From Calliphora vicina (taxonomy: Eukaryota > Arthropoda > Insecta > Diptera > Calliphoridae): DNA of 64,000 nt. The DNA is taken from positions 121,224,226 through 121,288,225 of the forward strand of contig NC_088780.1 in the NCBI RefSeq assembly GCF_958450345.1. The letters run 5' to 3'. The notes under the pieces are model-generated. The model was given only the letters and a program-made list of their open reading frames with translations. It had not been told where the DNA came from and searched no databases. Shown one piece after another: positions 24,062 through 33,430 of the stretch (position 1 is its first letter; each line of letters opens with the position of its first letter). A program made the translations under genes and the position numbers.

Positions 24062-24300
24062 ACCAGCAGTTTTACAAGTAGCCAATGTATCCATTAGAGA
24101 GAGTAATTGACACTTATGTCTGATCACTGGCTGACTCCAATTTATATATTTTGTTTCATTTGCTCTTTGCAGTGCAGAGAAAAATCAATTGGTTACTTCA
24201 ATCGCCCAGGTAATCTAGCGTGAAGTCAATTGTCACGTTAGTATCTCTAAGTAACCTTTGTACTGAAAGTAGTTATTTTTTCACCAGAAGTAATATATTG
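24062..24300. mobile_element. CCCAGCAGTT family, right-truncated copy
   Basis: Starts ACCAGCAGTTTTACAAGTA and shares GATCACTGGCTGACTCCAAT, TTTGCTCTTTGCAG and TCTAGCGTGAAGTCAATTGT with copy 1 (1344-2357). No right end is found. Confidence 0.55.
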
Positions 24301-24389
24301 GAGAGTAGTCGGAAGAAGTTTGTTTACAAGCAGAAATCGGTTATTGGACTTTGTGATTGGTTTCCTATTCTCTTTTGATAAAGTTTGGG

Positions 24390-24625
24390 AAATATCGATG
24401 TATGATTTCATATAGCCCCTATTTAAATGTCTCCATGGAATACTGTGTGAGCAGTTGATAATGCGGCAATCCTGATAAAATGTTGCACAAATGAGTTCTA
24501 ATTACTCTGAAACTAAACATTTGCCTTTGGTCCCCAAACACGGTCCCCCTCAGTGAAATGACTTTAAAATGACTCGAACATAATTTTCTTTACTCCAGGA
24601 AGCTGCGGCAGTAAGTACTGAATGG
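24390..24625 (+). repeat. Dispersed repeat shared with 45835-46020
   Basis: Shares GGAATACTGTGTGAGCAGT, ATGCGGCAATCCTGATAAAA, TTGCACAAA and the CTCTGAAA block in order with the interior of the hAT element at 45554-46338. Class unknown. Confidence 0.55.
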
Positions 24626-24769
24626 AAGTCTGAATCAACTTGCATGTTTGCCGATCACCCAGTGACATACCTCGAAATGTCATTCCGGCTCCTAGTCAAT
24701 CGTTGTAAACTGGGTTGGCAGTCTAGCATAAATATTATAAAAGCATAGCTTCTGCTCCCTTGATGGTGT

Positions 24770-25012
24770 ATATTCCATCGAACTCGGGTCTGGAGAAACG
24801 GTGACGTAAACTGAAACGGCGCAAAACGAAGCACGATTTTAAATATATTTGTATTGATTTTCATTTAATTGGTTCCTAGATTAATAATTCGAAGCCATGC
24901 GATGCAAACTGAACCCAAAACGATGGAAATCGAAGCACTAACGAAGAAACTTCGAAGCCATGTAACGTAAACTAGAATAAAATCGATGCAACTTCGAAAT
25001 CACAGAAGTTTT
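24770..25012. repeat. Degenerate tandem block, CGAAGC/CGTAAACTGAA motifs
   Basis: Three imperfect units carry a CGTAAACTGAA-like motif followed by AAAACGA and TCGAAGCA: near 24783, 24900 and 24968. TTCGAAGCCATG occurs twice about 60 bases apart. The block is richer in CG dinucleotides than its surroundings. Confidence 0.45.
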
Positions 25013-25077
25013 AAAAAGACGCAACTTCGAAACTGACGCAGAACAAAGCGACGGCAAAACCGGGTATTAGTGTATAT

Positions 25078-26288
25078 TAGGGTATTCATTCGACTAATGA
25101 TCGTTCCATTAATCGAATAATTTCTTACGAATAATTATTCGAACAATTTAAAAATGTCCTTTTTCGAATAACGAATAATTCGAACAATTTTATGTAGAAT
25201 AATCGAATAAAACGAATAAATGTTCATATATATTTAAATTTATTAATTTGCTTAAAATTTTTCATAATTTCAAATTTAAATAAGTAATAATGACTCACAA
25301 AAATTTTATTGTTTCTGAAATTCGGCAAATAACTAAAGACAAAGGGACTTTCGATCACTATATTTGAGTGTTCCGATAGCTCCTTCTATAAATATATAAA
25401 TATTACTGCAAGAAGTTACATTTCTAAAAACAAATCTTTCAAAATTTTTAACTTAGGACTTGAACCAATGAAAATAAAAGGTACGGAATAAAATATTTGT
25501 TATTTAGCTGGCGAAATATTAGAAGAATCGCAATTAATAATCAAAATATTAACTTAGATTAAAGTGGAGTTGAATGTGATGGTGAATGAGATTTTGAAAC
25601 GGTCGTCGAAAGTGATATTGAGGATGACATTTATAATGATTACATTGATATAGATGAAATCCATGATCTTAAAATACATGTATATAAGTGATGTTATTAA
25701 CCGCGTACGTAAGTGTTGCAAAATATTTAATAAGTCGTTCAACATCTTTTTCTAACATGGTAATAAACTTTTTGCGTATTTGTAAATGCGTCAATCATGC
25801 ACTGCCTTACTTCAAATTAGCCACGTTCACTGACAATGATATCAAACTTTGGACAGATTTCCTTTATTGTAATTAATGAACGACATAAACAAGTTCTTAA
25901 TACGTTTATATTGTATTTGAATTTAGGATCATGTCCAACTAGCTAAAATTTTTTAAAGCATAGCTATAAAACGGAAACCAATGGGTTTGCTAGTCAATTG
26001 TTTTTTAGATTGTTAGATTTAATGATGGACTTTGTTTTCGATTTTTTTAATATTATCAATACTTGAATTGTTAACTTTAACGTTATTTTTTGTTTTTCTT
26101 TAACAATAAAATATTAAAAAACCGACATCAAAAACTTCATTCTTTACTTTTTTAAAAAAATTTAAATTATTCGAATAATTCGATTAATTTTAAACGTGTG
26201 ATCGAACTATTCGAACAAGTTAAAATCTCTTATTCGAAATATTCGTTTTATTCGAACAAGAGAAAAATCGAATAATTCGAATACCCTA
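25078..26288 (+). mobile_element. hAT-superfamily element, 1211 bp, with transposase relics
   Basis: Perfect 8-bp target duplication GTGTATAT at 25070-25077 and 26289-26296. Ends TAGGGTATTC ... GAATACCCTA. The subterminal regions on both sides are packed with TCGAATAATTCGAA-like repeats, as expected for transposase binding sites in hAT elements. The plus strand carries recognisable hAT transposase fragments (25375-25900) with stops, so it is a decayed, internally deleted autonomous copy. A longer reversed relative is at 9218-11893. Confidence 0.9.
25375..25900 (+). pseudogene. hAT transposase fragment
   Basis: A frame starting about 25373 reads YINITARSYISKNKSFKIFN and continues as LGLEPMK, then after a stop CYLAGEILEESQLIIKI. 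This is the segment between the first and second catalytic aspartates of hAT transposases (the pattern YI.IT.H.I...F.LK.F.LGLEP..G.HT..NI), with the HT and second aspartate region damaged. It is followed by the acidic stretch VESDIEDDIYNDYIDIDEI and by VINRVRKCCKIFNKSF, which fits the region after the second aspartate. Stops, frame changes and the missing N- and C-terminal domains (BED finger, dimerisation) make it non-functional. Confidence 0.75.
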
Positions 26289-26296
26289 GTGTATAT

Positions 26297-26548
26297 GCAT
26301 TGTAATTTTACTTTATACTAACGAAATATTCAGAAATACACCATTGCATAAATTTGCAATACAAATGCACAAGATTGTGGATATCGCAATTGTAAGATAG
26401 TACCTACAATTGTACTAACTTTCACATCCCTAGCGTGCTGGGATAGGGAACCTGCAAATGGGATTATTTAAAACTTTCATCATCACAATGGGATTTTATT
26501 TTTATAATCGTACGATTGAATAATGTTCATGTGTATATTTGATGTGAC
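26297..26548. other. Short gap, nothing recognised
   Basis: No supported feature. Confidence 0.4.
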
Positions 26549-27212
26549 CCCAGCAGTTCTGGGAGACAGTCCCGAAATAGAACTAGTTAACGTGCATGTC
26601 CTAAGCCCTAAGGGTGAATAATTCGTACAAACTGGTTTTATACAAATTGTTGTGATATAATTCTCATACAGTTTAATTTTATTTTTGCTTAAGTATACTG
26701 ATATCCCATGTAATATAGCATGAAGTCAATAGTCACTTTAGTGTCTCATAGTAACCTATATAGGTGTCAGTTTCAACGTTTATTTGGTACTGGACTTTAG
26801 AAAGTATTTATTTTAGCCACCAGGAGAGTTGTCGAAGGAAGTTTTATTTACAAGCAATCGTTTATTGGGCTGTCTATGATATGTCTTTTTAGCTGATTAT
26901 TTGAGGTAAATTAGCACCCGTACATGTTGAAATAACTGATCAAGTTATCAGTAATGAAATAACTGATCAAGTTACCAGTTATGTAGCTAGTAAGGTATGT
27001 GACGCTATTTAACCAGTATGTGAATGCAATGCGTTGACTACTTTGGATCAGCTATTAGACAGACTCATTGTAATCGGAAAAGGTCACTTGATCCCCTGCT
27101 TAGGACATGCAAGTGTTAAAATAACTAGTCACGTAGCTATTGAAGTAACTAGTTCCCACCCTAAATGATGGGTAAAATCAATAGTTGGGAACTGTCTCCT
27201 AGAACTGCTGGG
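26549..27212. mobile_element. CCCAGCAGTT-ended element, most complete copy (664 bp)
   Basis: The left end CCCAGCAGTTCTGGGAGACA and the right end (TGTCTCCTAGAACTGCTGGG) are inverted copies with one mismatch, and the match continues a few bases inward. Inside are paired motifs CTAAGCCCTAAGGG, AACTAGTTAACG and AACTAGTTCCCACCC, and a repeated GAAATAACTGATCAAGTTA unit near 26930 and 26955. No coding capacity. No clear target duplication in this copy. Relatives: 1344-2357, 16885-17189, 24062-24300. Confidence 0.75.
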
Positions 27213-27849
27213 CGTTTAACTGTTCTCTGCATATGGAAGTGTATGTGAGTGAAAGCGTGTGTAAATGCAAGGATGCGTGCATTTCTTTTTCTTTTGGTTT
27301 AATTTATTTGTGTGCATGTGTGTGTAATTTTATGTATGTGTGTATATGGTAATAAGCAGTCTGAAACGCAGCAATGCAGTTAAACGCAATACCCTCAGAA
27401 AGAAATCGTAAGTTTCATAATACTTATTTTATTAATTTTTTATAGTTGCTATAGAATGTGTTTGCGTATAAGAAACAAATAAATAACGTAACATTACAAG
27501 AACTGAAAGCATAGATGCATAAATGTTCATGTGTGCATGTACTAACTATATTAATGAAAATTAAAAAAAAATTAAAAAAAAATAAAAAAATTTTGTTGGT
27601 TATGTTGCCGCAATTCAACCTATTCTATTTTGTAAACTTCTTATACAAATGAATTTACATTTTTCAAATAAGCGGTAATTTATAAATTTATTTGCAGATC
27701 AATTTTAAGAGGTCAGCTGAATAATATTTCTTTGCAAATACCAAAATCAGGAAATTAAATGCAAATTATTTTCACTTTCACCCAATAGTTACATCCAATT
27801 CAACATTTCTTCGATAAGTTGGTATGTAATACACTCTCACCCTAAATAG
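27213..27849. other. AT-rich DNA with GTGTGTATGT microsatellite
   Basis: 27285-27345 is rich in TGTGTG/TATG. Otherwise no supported feature. Confidence 0.4.
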
Positions 27850-28093
27850 TTTTTTGGTTTGTGTTAGGCTGGAGTAGACGTGGTTATGCTAGTACCCTGC
27901 AGTTCACTGAACTATTTCCGCCACGTCAAATTAGTTAGCCACTGAGTACTGAGGTATTGACTGGTGGCCGATTGGCACACTCTGCATAACACTTCACTAT
28001 TCAATTCAATAGCAATAATACCCCGAGAGCGGGGTTGAACTCATAACCTCTCGTTTTATAGTTAAATCCGATAATCACTAAGCCACAGAGTTC
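27850..28093 (-). repeat. Probable tRNA-derived SINE (minus strand)
   Basis: Reading the minus strand from 28093, the head contains TGGCTTAGTGATTA (a good RNA polymerase III A box, about 28071-28084) and GAGTTCAACCC (B box, about 28032-28042), spaced as in a tRNA. The anticodon-arm region between them is degenerate. A non-tRNA body of about 170 bases follows (GTTATGCAGAGTGTGCC, CAGTACTCAGTGGC). Self-complementary CGAGAG/CTCTCG brackets the B-box arm. It could be a tRNA pseudogene instead, but the extended body favours a SINE. The 3' end is not defined. Confidence 0.55.
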
Positions 28094-29239
28094 TTATATG
28101 TACTGCTCTATATTTGTTAATAAGAATTACATGTAAGATTACATTTTTGTATCACTACATCGCAGTGGTATATTTTGGAGGATTTTATTTTAATTTCATT
28201 TATTTTCAAAAATTTAATCCCAACCAGCCTAACCACAAAAGCCTTAAAATCGATTTTAAGTCCATAAAGTTGACTATTATTTTAAATTTCGTACCATAAA
28301 ACAAATTTCAAATACATATAATCTAAAATGGTGTTTTATTATTTTAAAATAAGCTTTTTCTTTTGAACTTTTATTTTTATGTAAATTTTTTTTTTAAAAT
28401 TTTTTTTTTTATTTACATTTATTGAAAAATATTTTCATTTATTTGAATGTATGAATTGGAAAAAGTTTTGAAAGCTTTTTTAAAATATTTCTTATGGTAC
28501 GAAAAAAATAATAGTTCTATTTTAAAATAAAGTCGACTTTAACATTTCTTTTATAGTTTCTTTTATAGTTATCTGACTTTTGTTTGTTACTGAATACGCT
28601 GACGTAATGTAAAGTAAATCATAACTTTTTTATAGCCACAGCGAACTAGTTTGTTGTACGAGCAGTAATAAAGCTAGTATAAGATTTCCAATTCGCACTG
28701 TTCAAACTGCTGGGTATGTACCAGCAGTAGTGCTAAAGTAGTAGTAGCAGAGTTGTTGCGGTTGTAGTTGGTGCATCAATTTTTGTTTTTTTGCTACACT
28801 TTGGTTTAATTCAAGTATTACACATTCACTACTCTTCCAACCCGTGGCAGACATCTTCACTTACTGCTATAAAACATTCATTTCAAACTGACTCTTGTTG
28901 CTGCTCTTTAAGTTCCATGTATTCTTTATATTAAAAAGGTGTTCTTTTGGGAGGAGTTATATAGAAAAATTATTAAAATTTTATGAGAACAGTTCTTCCA
29001 GAACAGTTCTTTTGTAAGGGGTTATTTTTTGGTGACCTGCAGTTATTGTTTTGTTTTGAATAATGAAAATTTTTAATGAAATGTAGTTCACACATCCTTT
29101 TTAACGGAATATGAACCTGATATTAAGTACATACATCGACGCCTCCATACTAAACTATCTTAATTCGACTGAGCACGAAATAGTCAGCAGAATCAGAGTC
29201 CAAATTTGTGTTTTTTTGGGTATATTATAAGTTTCCGTG
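28094..29239. other. AT-rich DNA, nothing firm
   Basis: Near 28704-28726 CTGCTGGGTATGTACCAGCAG places two inverted CCCAGCAG-type ends almost back to back, possibly an excision or rearrangement product of that family. Otherwise nothing recognised. Confidence 0.35.
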
Positions 29240-29723
29240 CACAGAAAAAATTATGACTAAAATATTTTCAAACAAATGCATGTTTGAAATCAGATTTGTA
29301 TTTTATTATTTATTTTATTTGGTTTCATAAATATTTTAGTTGGTTTTAAATTTGATGGTTAACAATGCTAACAACTTTTTTTAATAATGAGAAACGTTTA
29401 TTTGTTTTGTAAATATTTTAACATAATGTACTTAAAATCAAGCACGTTTTCATTTTGTGATACATTTTTATAATATTCAAAATAATAGACAACACTTGTA
29501 CATAACAAAATATTTTCTTTATTAAAATTTTGTTTGAATTTTTTTATAAACTCAAACAATTTTTTAAATTATTGAAAAAATGTTTGTTTACTTTGAAACA
29601 AAAACAAATTTATAGTGAATTTTGACAAACAGCTGTAAAATAAAAATAAATTATACATATATTTTGAAAAAAAATATTTACATATGTACACAATTTTTAA
29701 GTTTTGGTCGTCATGAAACAGAC

Positions 29724-29980
29724 TAGGAGTTCAAGGGCTCAATAACTCCTCACGTTTCAAGATTGGTAAGTATGTATGAACTTAAAATTCTTTATTATAT
29801 CATTGTTAAACATTCCGGTATAATTGCAGACGTTGTTAGCTTCCTATGACAGAAATTTGGGAGAATACGACATAATTGGTAAGACGATTGATTTTCATTA
29901 AGATGAATGTGAAAACTGGTTTATCTTCCCACAGGTGAACAATATCCATATAACTTGGATTCCCGTTTGCTGGATAGTCC
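29724..29980 (+). CDS. Candidate cluster of small exons, gene unknown
   Basis: Three blocks look like exons. Block 1 ends 29765 (CAAGATTG then GTAAGTATG). Block 2 is 29830-29878 (preceded by TATAATTGCAG, followed by GTAAGACG). Block 3 is 29935-29980 (preceded by TTATCTTCCCACAG, followed by GTAAGTGGG). The introns would be 64 and 56 bases, normal small fly introns. Blocks 2 and 3 join in a single open frame reading ASYDRNLGEYDIIGEQYPYN in the middle and ending with LLDSP; the other two frames of block 2 contain stops. Block 1 is open in the matching phase back to a stop at 29723. I do not recognise the protein. It may be part of a host gene, a non-coding RNA, or a gene fragment carried by a transposon. 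Confidence 0.35.
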
Positions 29981-30011
29981 GTAAGTGGGAGAAACTAGTT
30001 CATATTTTATA

Positions 30012-30356
30012 TGACAGTATTTTCTATAGAAAATATTGTGTATAACAGTATTTTCTTTAGAAACTATTATATATAACAGTATTTTCTTTAGAAAATATTG
30101 TATATAACAGTATTTTCTTTAGAAAATATTGTGTATAACAGTATTTTTATATAGAAAATATTGTCTATAGCTGTATTTTATATAGAAAATATTGTGTATA
30201 ATAGTATTTTCTTTAGAAAATATTGTGTATAAAGTATTTTCTTTATAAACTATTGTGTATAAAGTATTTTCTTTATAAACTATTGTGTATAACAGTGTTT
30301 TTCTATAGAAAATATTGTGTATAACAGTATTTTATATAGAAAATATTGTTAATAAT
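30012..30356. repeat. Minisatellite, about 11 copies of a 31-bp unit
   Basis: The unit is close to ACAGTATTTTCTTTAGAAAA then TATTGTGTATA. Each copy is itself a weak hairpin (TATTTTCTTTAGAAAATA). The seventh to ninth copies have lost one or two bases; the variants TTATATAG and CTATAG replace CTTTAG in some units. It begins about 30 bases after the last exon-like block. Confidence 0.85.
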
Positions 30357-30829
30357 ATTATATTATAATATATAATTAAAATATTTATTGATTTTGAATT
30401 TAAATGTTATTAATATTTTAATTGATTTAATAAAAAATATTGTTTGAATATCTAGTCAAAACCAATTATTTGTTTTTATGGTTTTATTAAAAATATTGTT
30501 TGATTTTATGTGGAATTTCATATAAACGTTTCATTGATAGTTAAAATATTTTAATAAGAAAAAAAATTTTTTTTTTTCAATAAAATATTTACAAATTTTG
30601 TTGTTTGATTTTGTGATTTTTGTGATAGGTCCCATTTCAATAAAATATTCAATTGACTTTATGAATTTTGTGATTGGATTTGAATTTTTGTTTTTTCTGT
30701 GTGCAAGAAGAATGATAAAATTGAGACATTTTTAATATTGACTGGTGTAATTAATCGGTTGTCTTTTAGGAAAAGACGAATCAAGGAATAACAAGTAATA
30801 GTGTTATATTTGGCATTGTCGAATCTTGT

Positions 30830-31250
30830 TGGTAGAAAGATTTATTATACTTGTTTATGTCCAATTTCATCACGATATCAATTATTATAATACAATTATG
30901 CATGTTCAAGTAATTATCAGAGGGCGACCTTATATAGGGACTTGGGACAAATGTTGGCCTATTTTCGCCATATTTTACAGTATAATTTCAGAGTACTTAG
31001 AACTAATTTGTGCAAAATTTTATCAGGATTGCAGGATAATCAAAGTATTAATGCCTGCTCAAACAGTAATTAGTCCGAAGGACATTTGTATGGGGTCTAG
31101 GTGAAATCATGGCCCAATAGTGACCATTTACAACACTAAAACAACCTTATCAACAACTAGTTCCTTTGTTTGCAATATCGTATTTTCAATGGACAGACTG
31201 ACGGGAGGTCATATCTAGATTGTCTTAGAATTTCATTGGTTCTATGAACA
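30830..31250 (+). repeat. Diverged family A copy, plus orientation
   Basis: Retains GGACATTTGTATGG, GTCTAGGTGAAATCATGG and CAATGGACAGACTGACGG in family A order. The GGGAGCTATGAC marker is degraded (TAGGGACTTGGGAC). The 92-codon frame over it is not a gene. Confidence 0.5.
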
Positions 31251-31254
31251 ATTT

Positions 31255-31745
31255 GTATACCCTACACCACCATAGTGGGGTGAGGTTATATTGGGTTAGT
31301 GCTGATGTTTGTAATGAACAAGCCTTTATATTTCCCCAAGTACAATGCCTATTGAATTTGGTTAGAATCGGTTCATGATTTCTCCTAGCCCCCATATGAT
31401 TGCCCTATCTGAAAATAGTTAAGCTCTCATAAATCCCTTATTTACATAGATATTCAAACCGAATTCAACACAAATAAATTTTACATAAACCGATCTCGCA
31501 TTACCAAATTTAGTTATGATCGGTCCATAATTACTAATAGCTCCCATATAAGGGCCACTTCCGAAAATCATAATTCTCTATAAAATGTTGTTATTCAAAT
31601 AAATTTCAACACAAATAAGTTACGTATAATACGTATAATAGTTATAATAGCTCCCATATCAATTTTAAAAGAAAACTGTTTATAATTATCTTCCCTGTTT
31701 AGGGTATCATATGGTCGGGCTTGACGGAATATACTTTTTTACTTG
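31255..31745 (-). repeat. Family A copy, minus orientation
   Basis: Starts TACCCTACACCACCATAGTGGGG and GATGTTTGTAATG (reverse of the family 3' end) and proceeds through CGGTCCATAATTACTAATAG and CTCCCATATAAGGGCCACTTC to the family start in reverse (GGTATCATATGGTCGGGCTT then ACTTTTTTACTTGTT). It lies tail-to-tail with the preceding copy. Confidence 0.65.
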
Positions 31746-31904
31746 TTCGATATGTTACAAACAGAATCGCAGAATCAATATACCCCCATCGTTTTTGATG
31801 GTTAATATACAAATTTAATGCCAATGTATAATGAGAAAAATTATGGTGTGAAATTTAAGAAAAAATTTTTGATTTTGGGACACATAAAATGGTACCTGAT
31901 ATAT

Positions 31905-32600
31905 CTTGTAACGACCTTATGCTGGGGTAGAGCTCGCGGCTCCAAGGGTTCATTACAAAAATTTATTTTTTAAGCCAGGTGCTTAAAAACTGTTTCTGTT
32001 TCTTACAACGTTATAAATCGTACTTTATTTTCTTACCTGTTTCTTATGACGTTACCCATCGACAGACGGAGAATACACTGTTACGGAGAGAGGCACGGTG
32101 AGAACGGGGGAAGGCTTCCCGTATATACTCTCGCGGAGAGCGAGAGGCACGGCGATGACGGGGAAAGGCTTGCCGTATATACCTCATGGAGAGAAGCACG
32201 ACGATGACGGGGATAGGCTTCCCGTATTTACTCTCTACTCGTCTTAAGCCGCAGGGATTCTCTGCATTGTCCGCGGCACAACCACGGGCGTCAACAAGAG
32301 GGAGTACCGGAGTGGGAAGTTGATTGAGTAAGTTGGGCACGGGTATAACCACAGAACTCCACCAATACTCAATTACCACAGTTTTATTAGGTGGCAGAGG
32401 TATAATCCTCCGACTAATAAAATCTTTAGAAAATCTTCACCAGAAAAAAAGGCAAACTAAGAGAGTGGTTATAGCCTCTATTCTCTGAGTTTGAGATTAT
32501 TTATCCGCAAGAGGTATAACCCCTAAACAGCTAAATAAGATCTTAACTCTTTGCCGGCTGCTGGCAGACTGACTGGCAGTGTTGCAAGGCAAAGTTTACC
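31905..32600. repeat. GC-richer block with short tandem motifs, possible solo LTR or unknown element
   Basis: This block is clearly richer in G+C than its surroundings. At 32080-32235 there are three units of about 50-60 bases marked by GAGAGGCACG, GATGACGGGGA and AGGCTTCCCGTATATACTC. At 32335-32530 a second motif of type GGTATAACC appears four times (GGGTATAACCAC, AGGTATAATCC, GGTTATAGCC, AGGTATAACCCC). GTTTCTTACAACGTTA / GTTTCTTATGACGTTA recurs at about 31996 and 32040. It begins TGTAACGACC, LTR-like, but no matching CA end or target duplication is found. The 111-codon minus-strand frame 32044-32379 spans the first tandem and is probably not a gene. Confidence 0.45.
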
Positions 32601-32999
32601 TTATGTCCCCAATTTGAAAGTCGATGTCCTCAAAAAACCCCATTTCAAAACTGAAATCCCCAATGTTGTCCCCATAAGTTTATATGTATTTACAAAAAAC
32701 AAAATTAAAAAAAAAAAACTTAAATTATATTGTTAATACTAAATTTTACTATTGTCCGTTTTTCAAAAAGTTTATTCATCGATTTTGGAAAAAGTTCTTT
32801 ACAAGATATCATTTTTTAGAACTCCCTGAGAAATCAAAAGTTTTATAATATTCGATTTTTAAAATGTAGGGGTTTGCACTTTTTATCCCAAAAAATTATG
32901 TTTTTATAAAGAAAGTAAATTTCAGTTCATCTTTTAGTACATAATTAAGATTCGAATTTAATTTGCAATGAAATTGATAAATAAGATGGATACTATATT

Positions 33000-33310
33000 C
33001 GATTGTAGCCATGTCTGTCGGTTGAAATCAACTTTCCGAAGCCCCCAAATAACTTACATACACGATTGATACATCAATATCTCAGGAATTCTACCGGCTC
33101 GGTTGCTGTTTAAAATCTAGAAAATTGGTCCACAAATGGCTGAGACAACCTTAATTTTTGACCTATATCTGGATTACTAAGACCATAGTAAGTTGGACCT
33201 ACAATGGGTAAAAATCGGAAAAAATATTTTTTAACCCGATTTTTTCCAAAAAATGAAAAAACAACTTTAAAAAAAAAATATTGTGTTTACCTAGAAACTT
33301 ATATAAATAC
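33000..33310 (-). repeat. Family B copy (partial)
   Basis: Contains AGCCATGTCTGTCGG, GAAATCAACTTTCCG, ACACGATTGATACATCA, TATATCTGGATTACTAAG and TTGGACCTACAATGGGTAAA in the order seen at 55740-56080. Orientation is set by the 47620-47900 copy, whose terminal CTACTTGTTTTT mirrors the start of family A. Confidence 0.65.
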
Positions 33311-33319
33311 TAGTTGTCC

Positions 33320-33430
33320 CTGCAAACGTTGTTCTGCCATAGCTCACACAAAGTTTGAAGACTCCCACTATAATAGTATACCAGATATGCAATAATAATT
33401 GTTTACTTTGTATGGGAGGTGTCATGCCCA
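33320..33430 (-). repeat. Fragment of the 19945-22265 modular repeat
   Basis: ACACAAAGTTTGAAGACTCCC, ATACCAGATATGCAATAATA and TTGTTTACTTTGTATGGGAG match one reversed module. Confidence 0.6.

Larger units (their letters stand above)
29240..30701. mobile_element. Candidate element between CACAGAAAAAA ends, or two flanking MITEs
   Basis: CACAGAAAAAA starts at 29240 and the complement TTTTTTCTGTG ends at 30701, with TG outside both. The flanks inside are AT-rich and share AAATATTTT and TTTGATTTTGTG-type motifs. If this is one element, it encloses the exon-like cluster (29724-29980) and the minisatellite (30012-30356). Two separate small elements either side of unrelated DNA is an equally simple reading. 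Confidence 0.35.

Noticed and set aside
32044..32379. 111-codon minus-strand frame in the GC-rich island
   Set aside because: About half of it translates three tandem DNA units; protein repeat similarity follows from the DNA repeat. No supporting motif.
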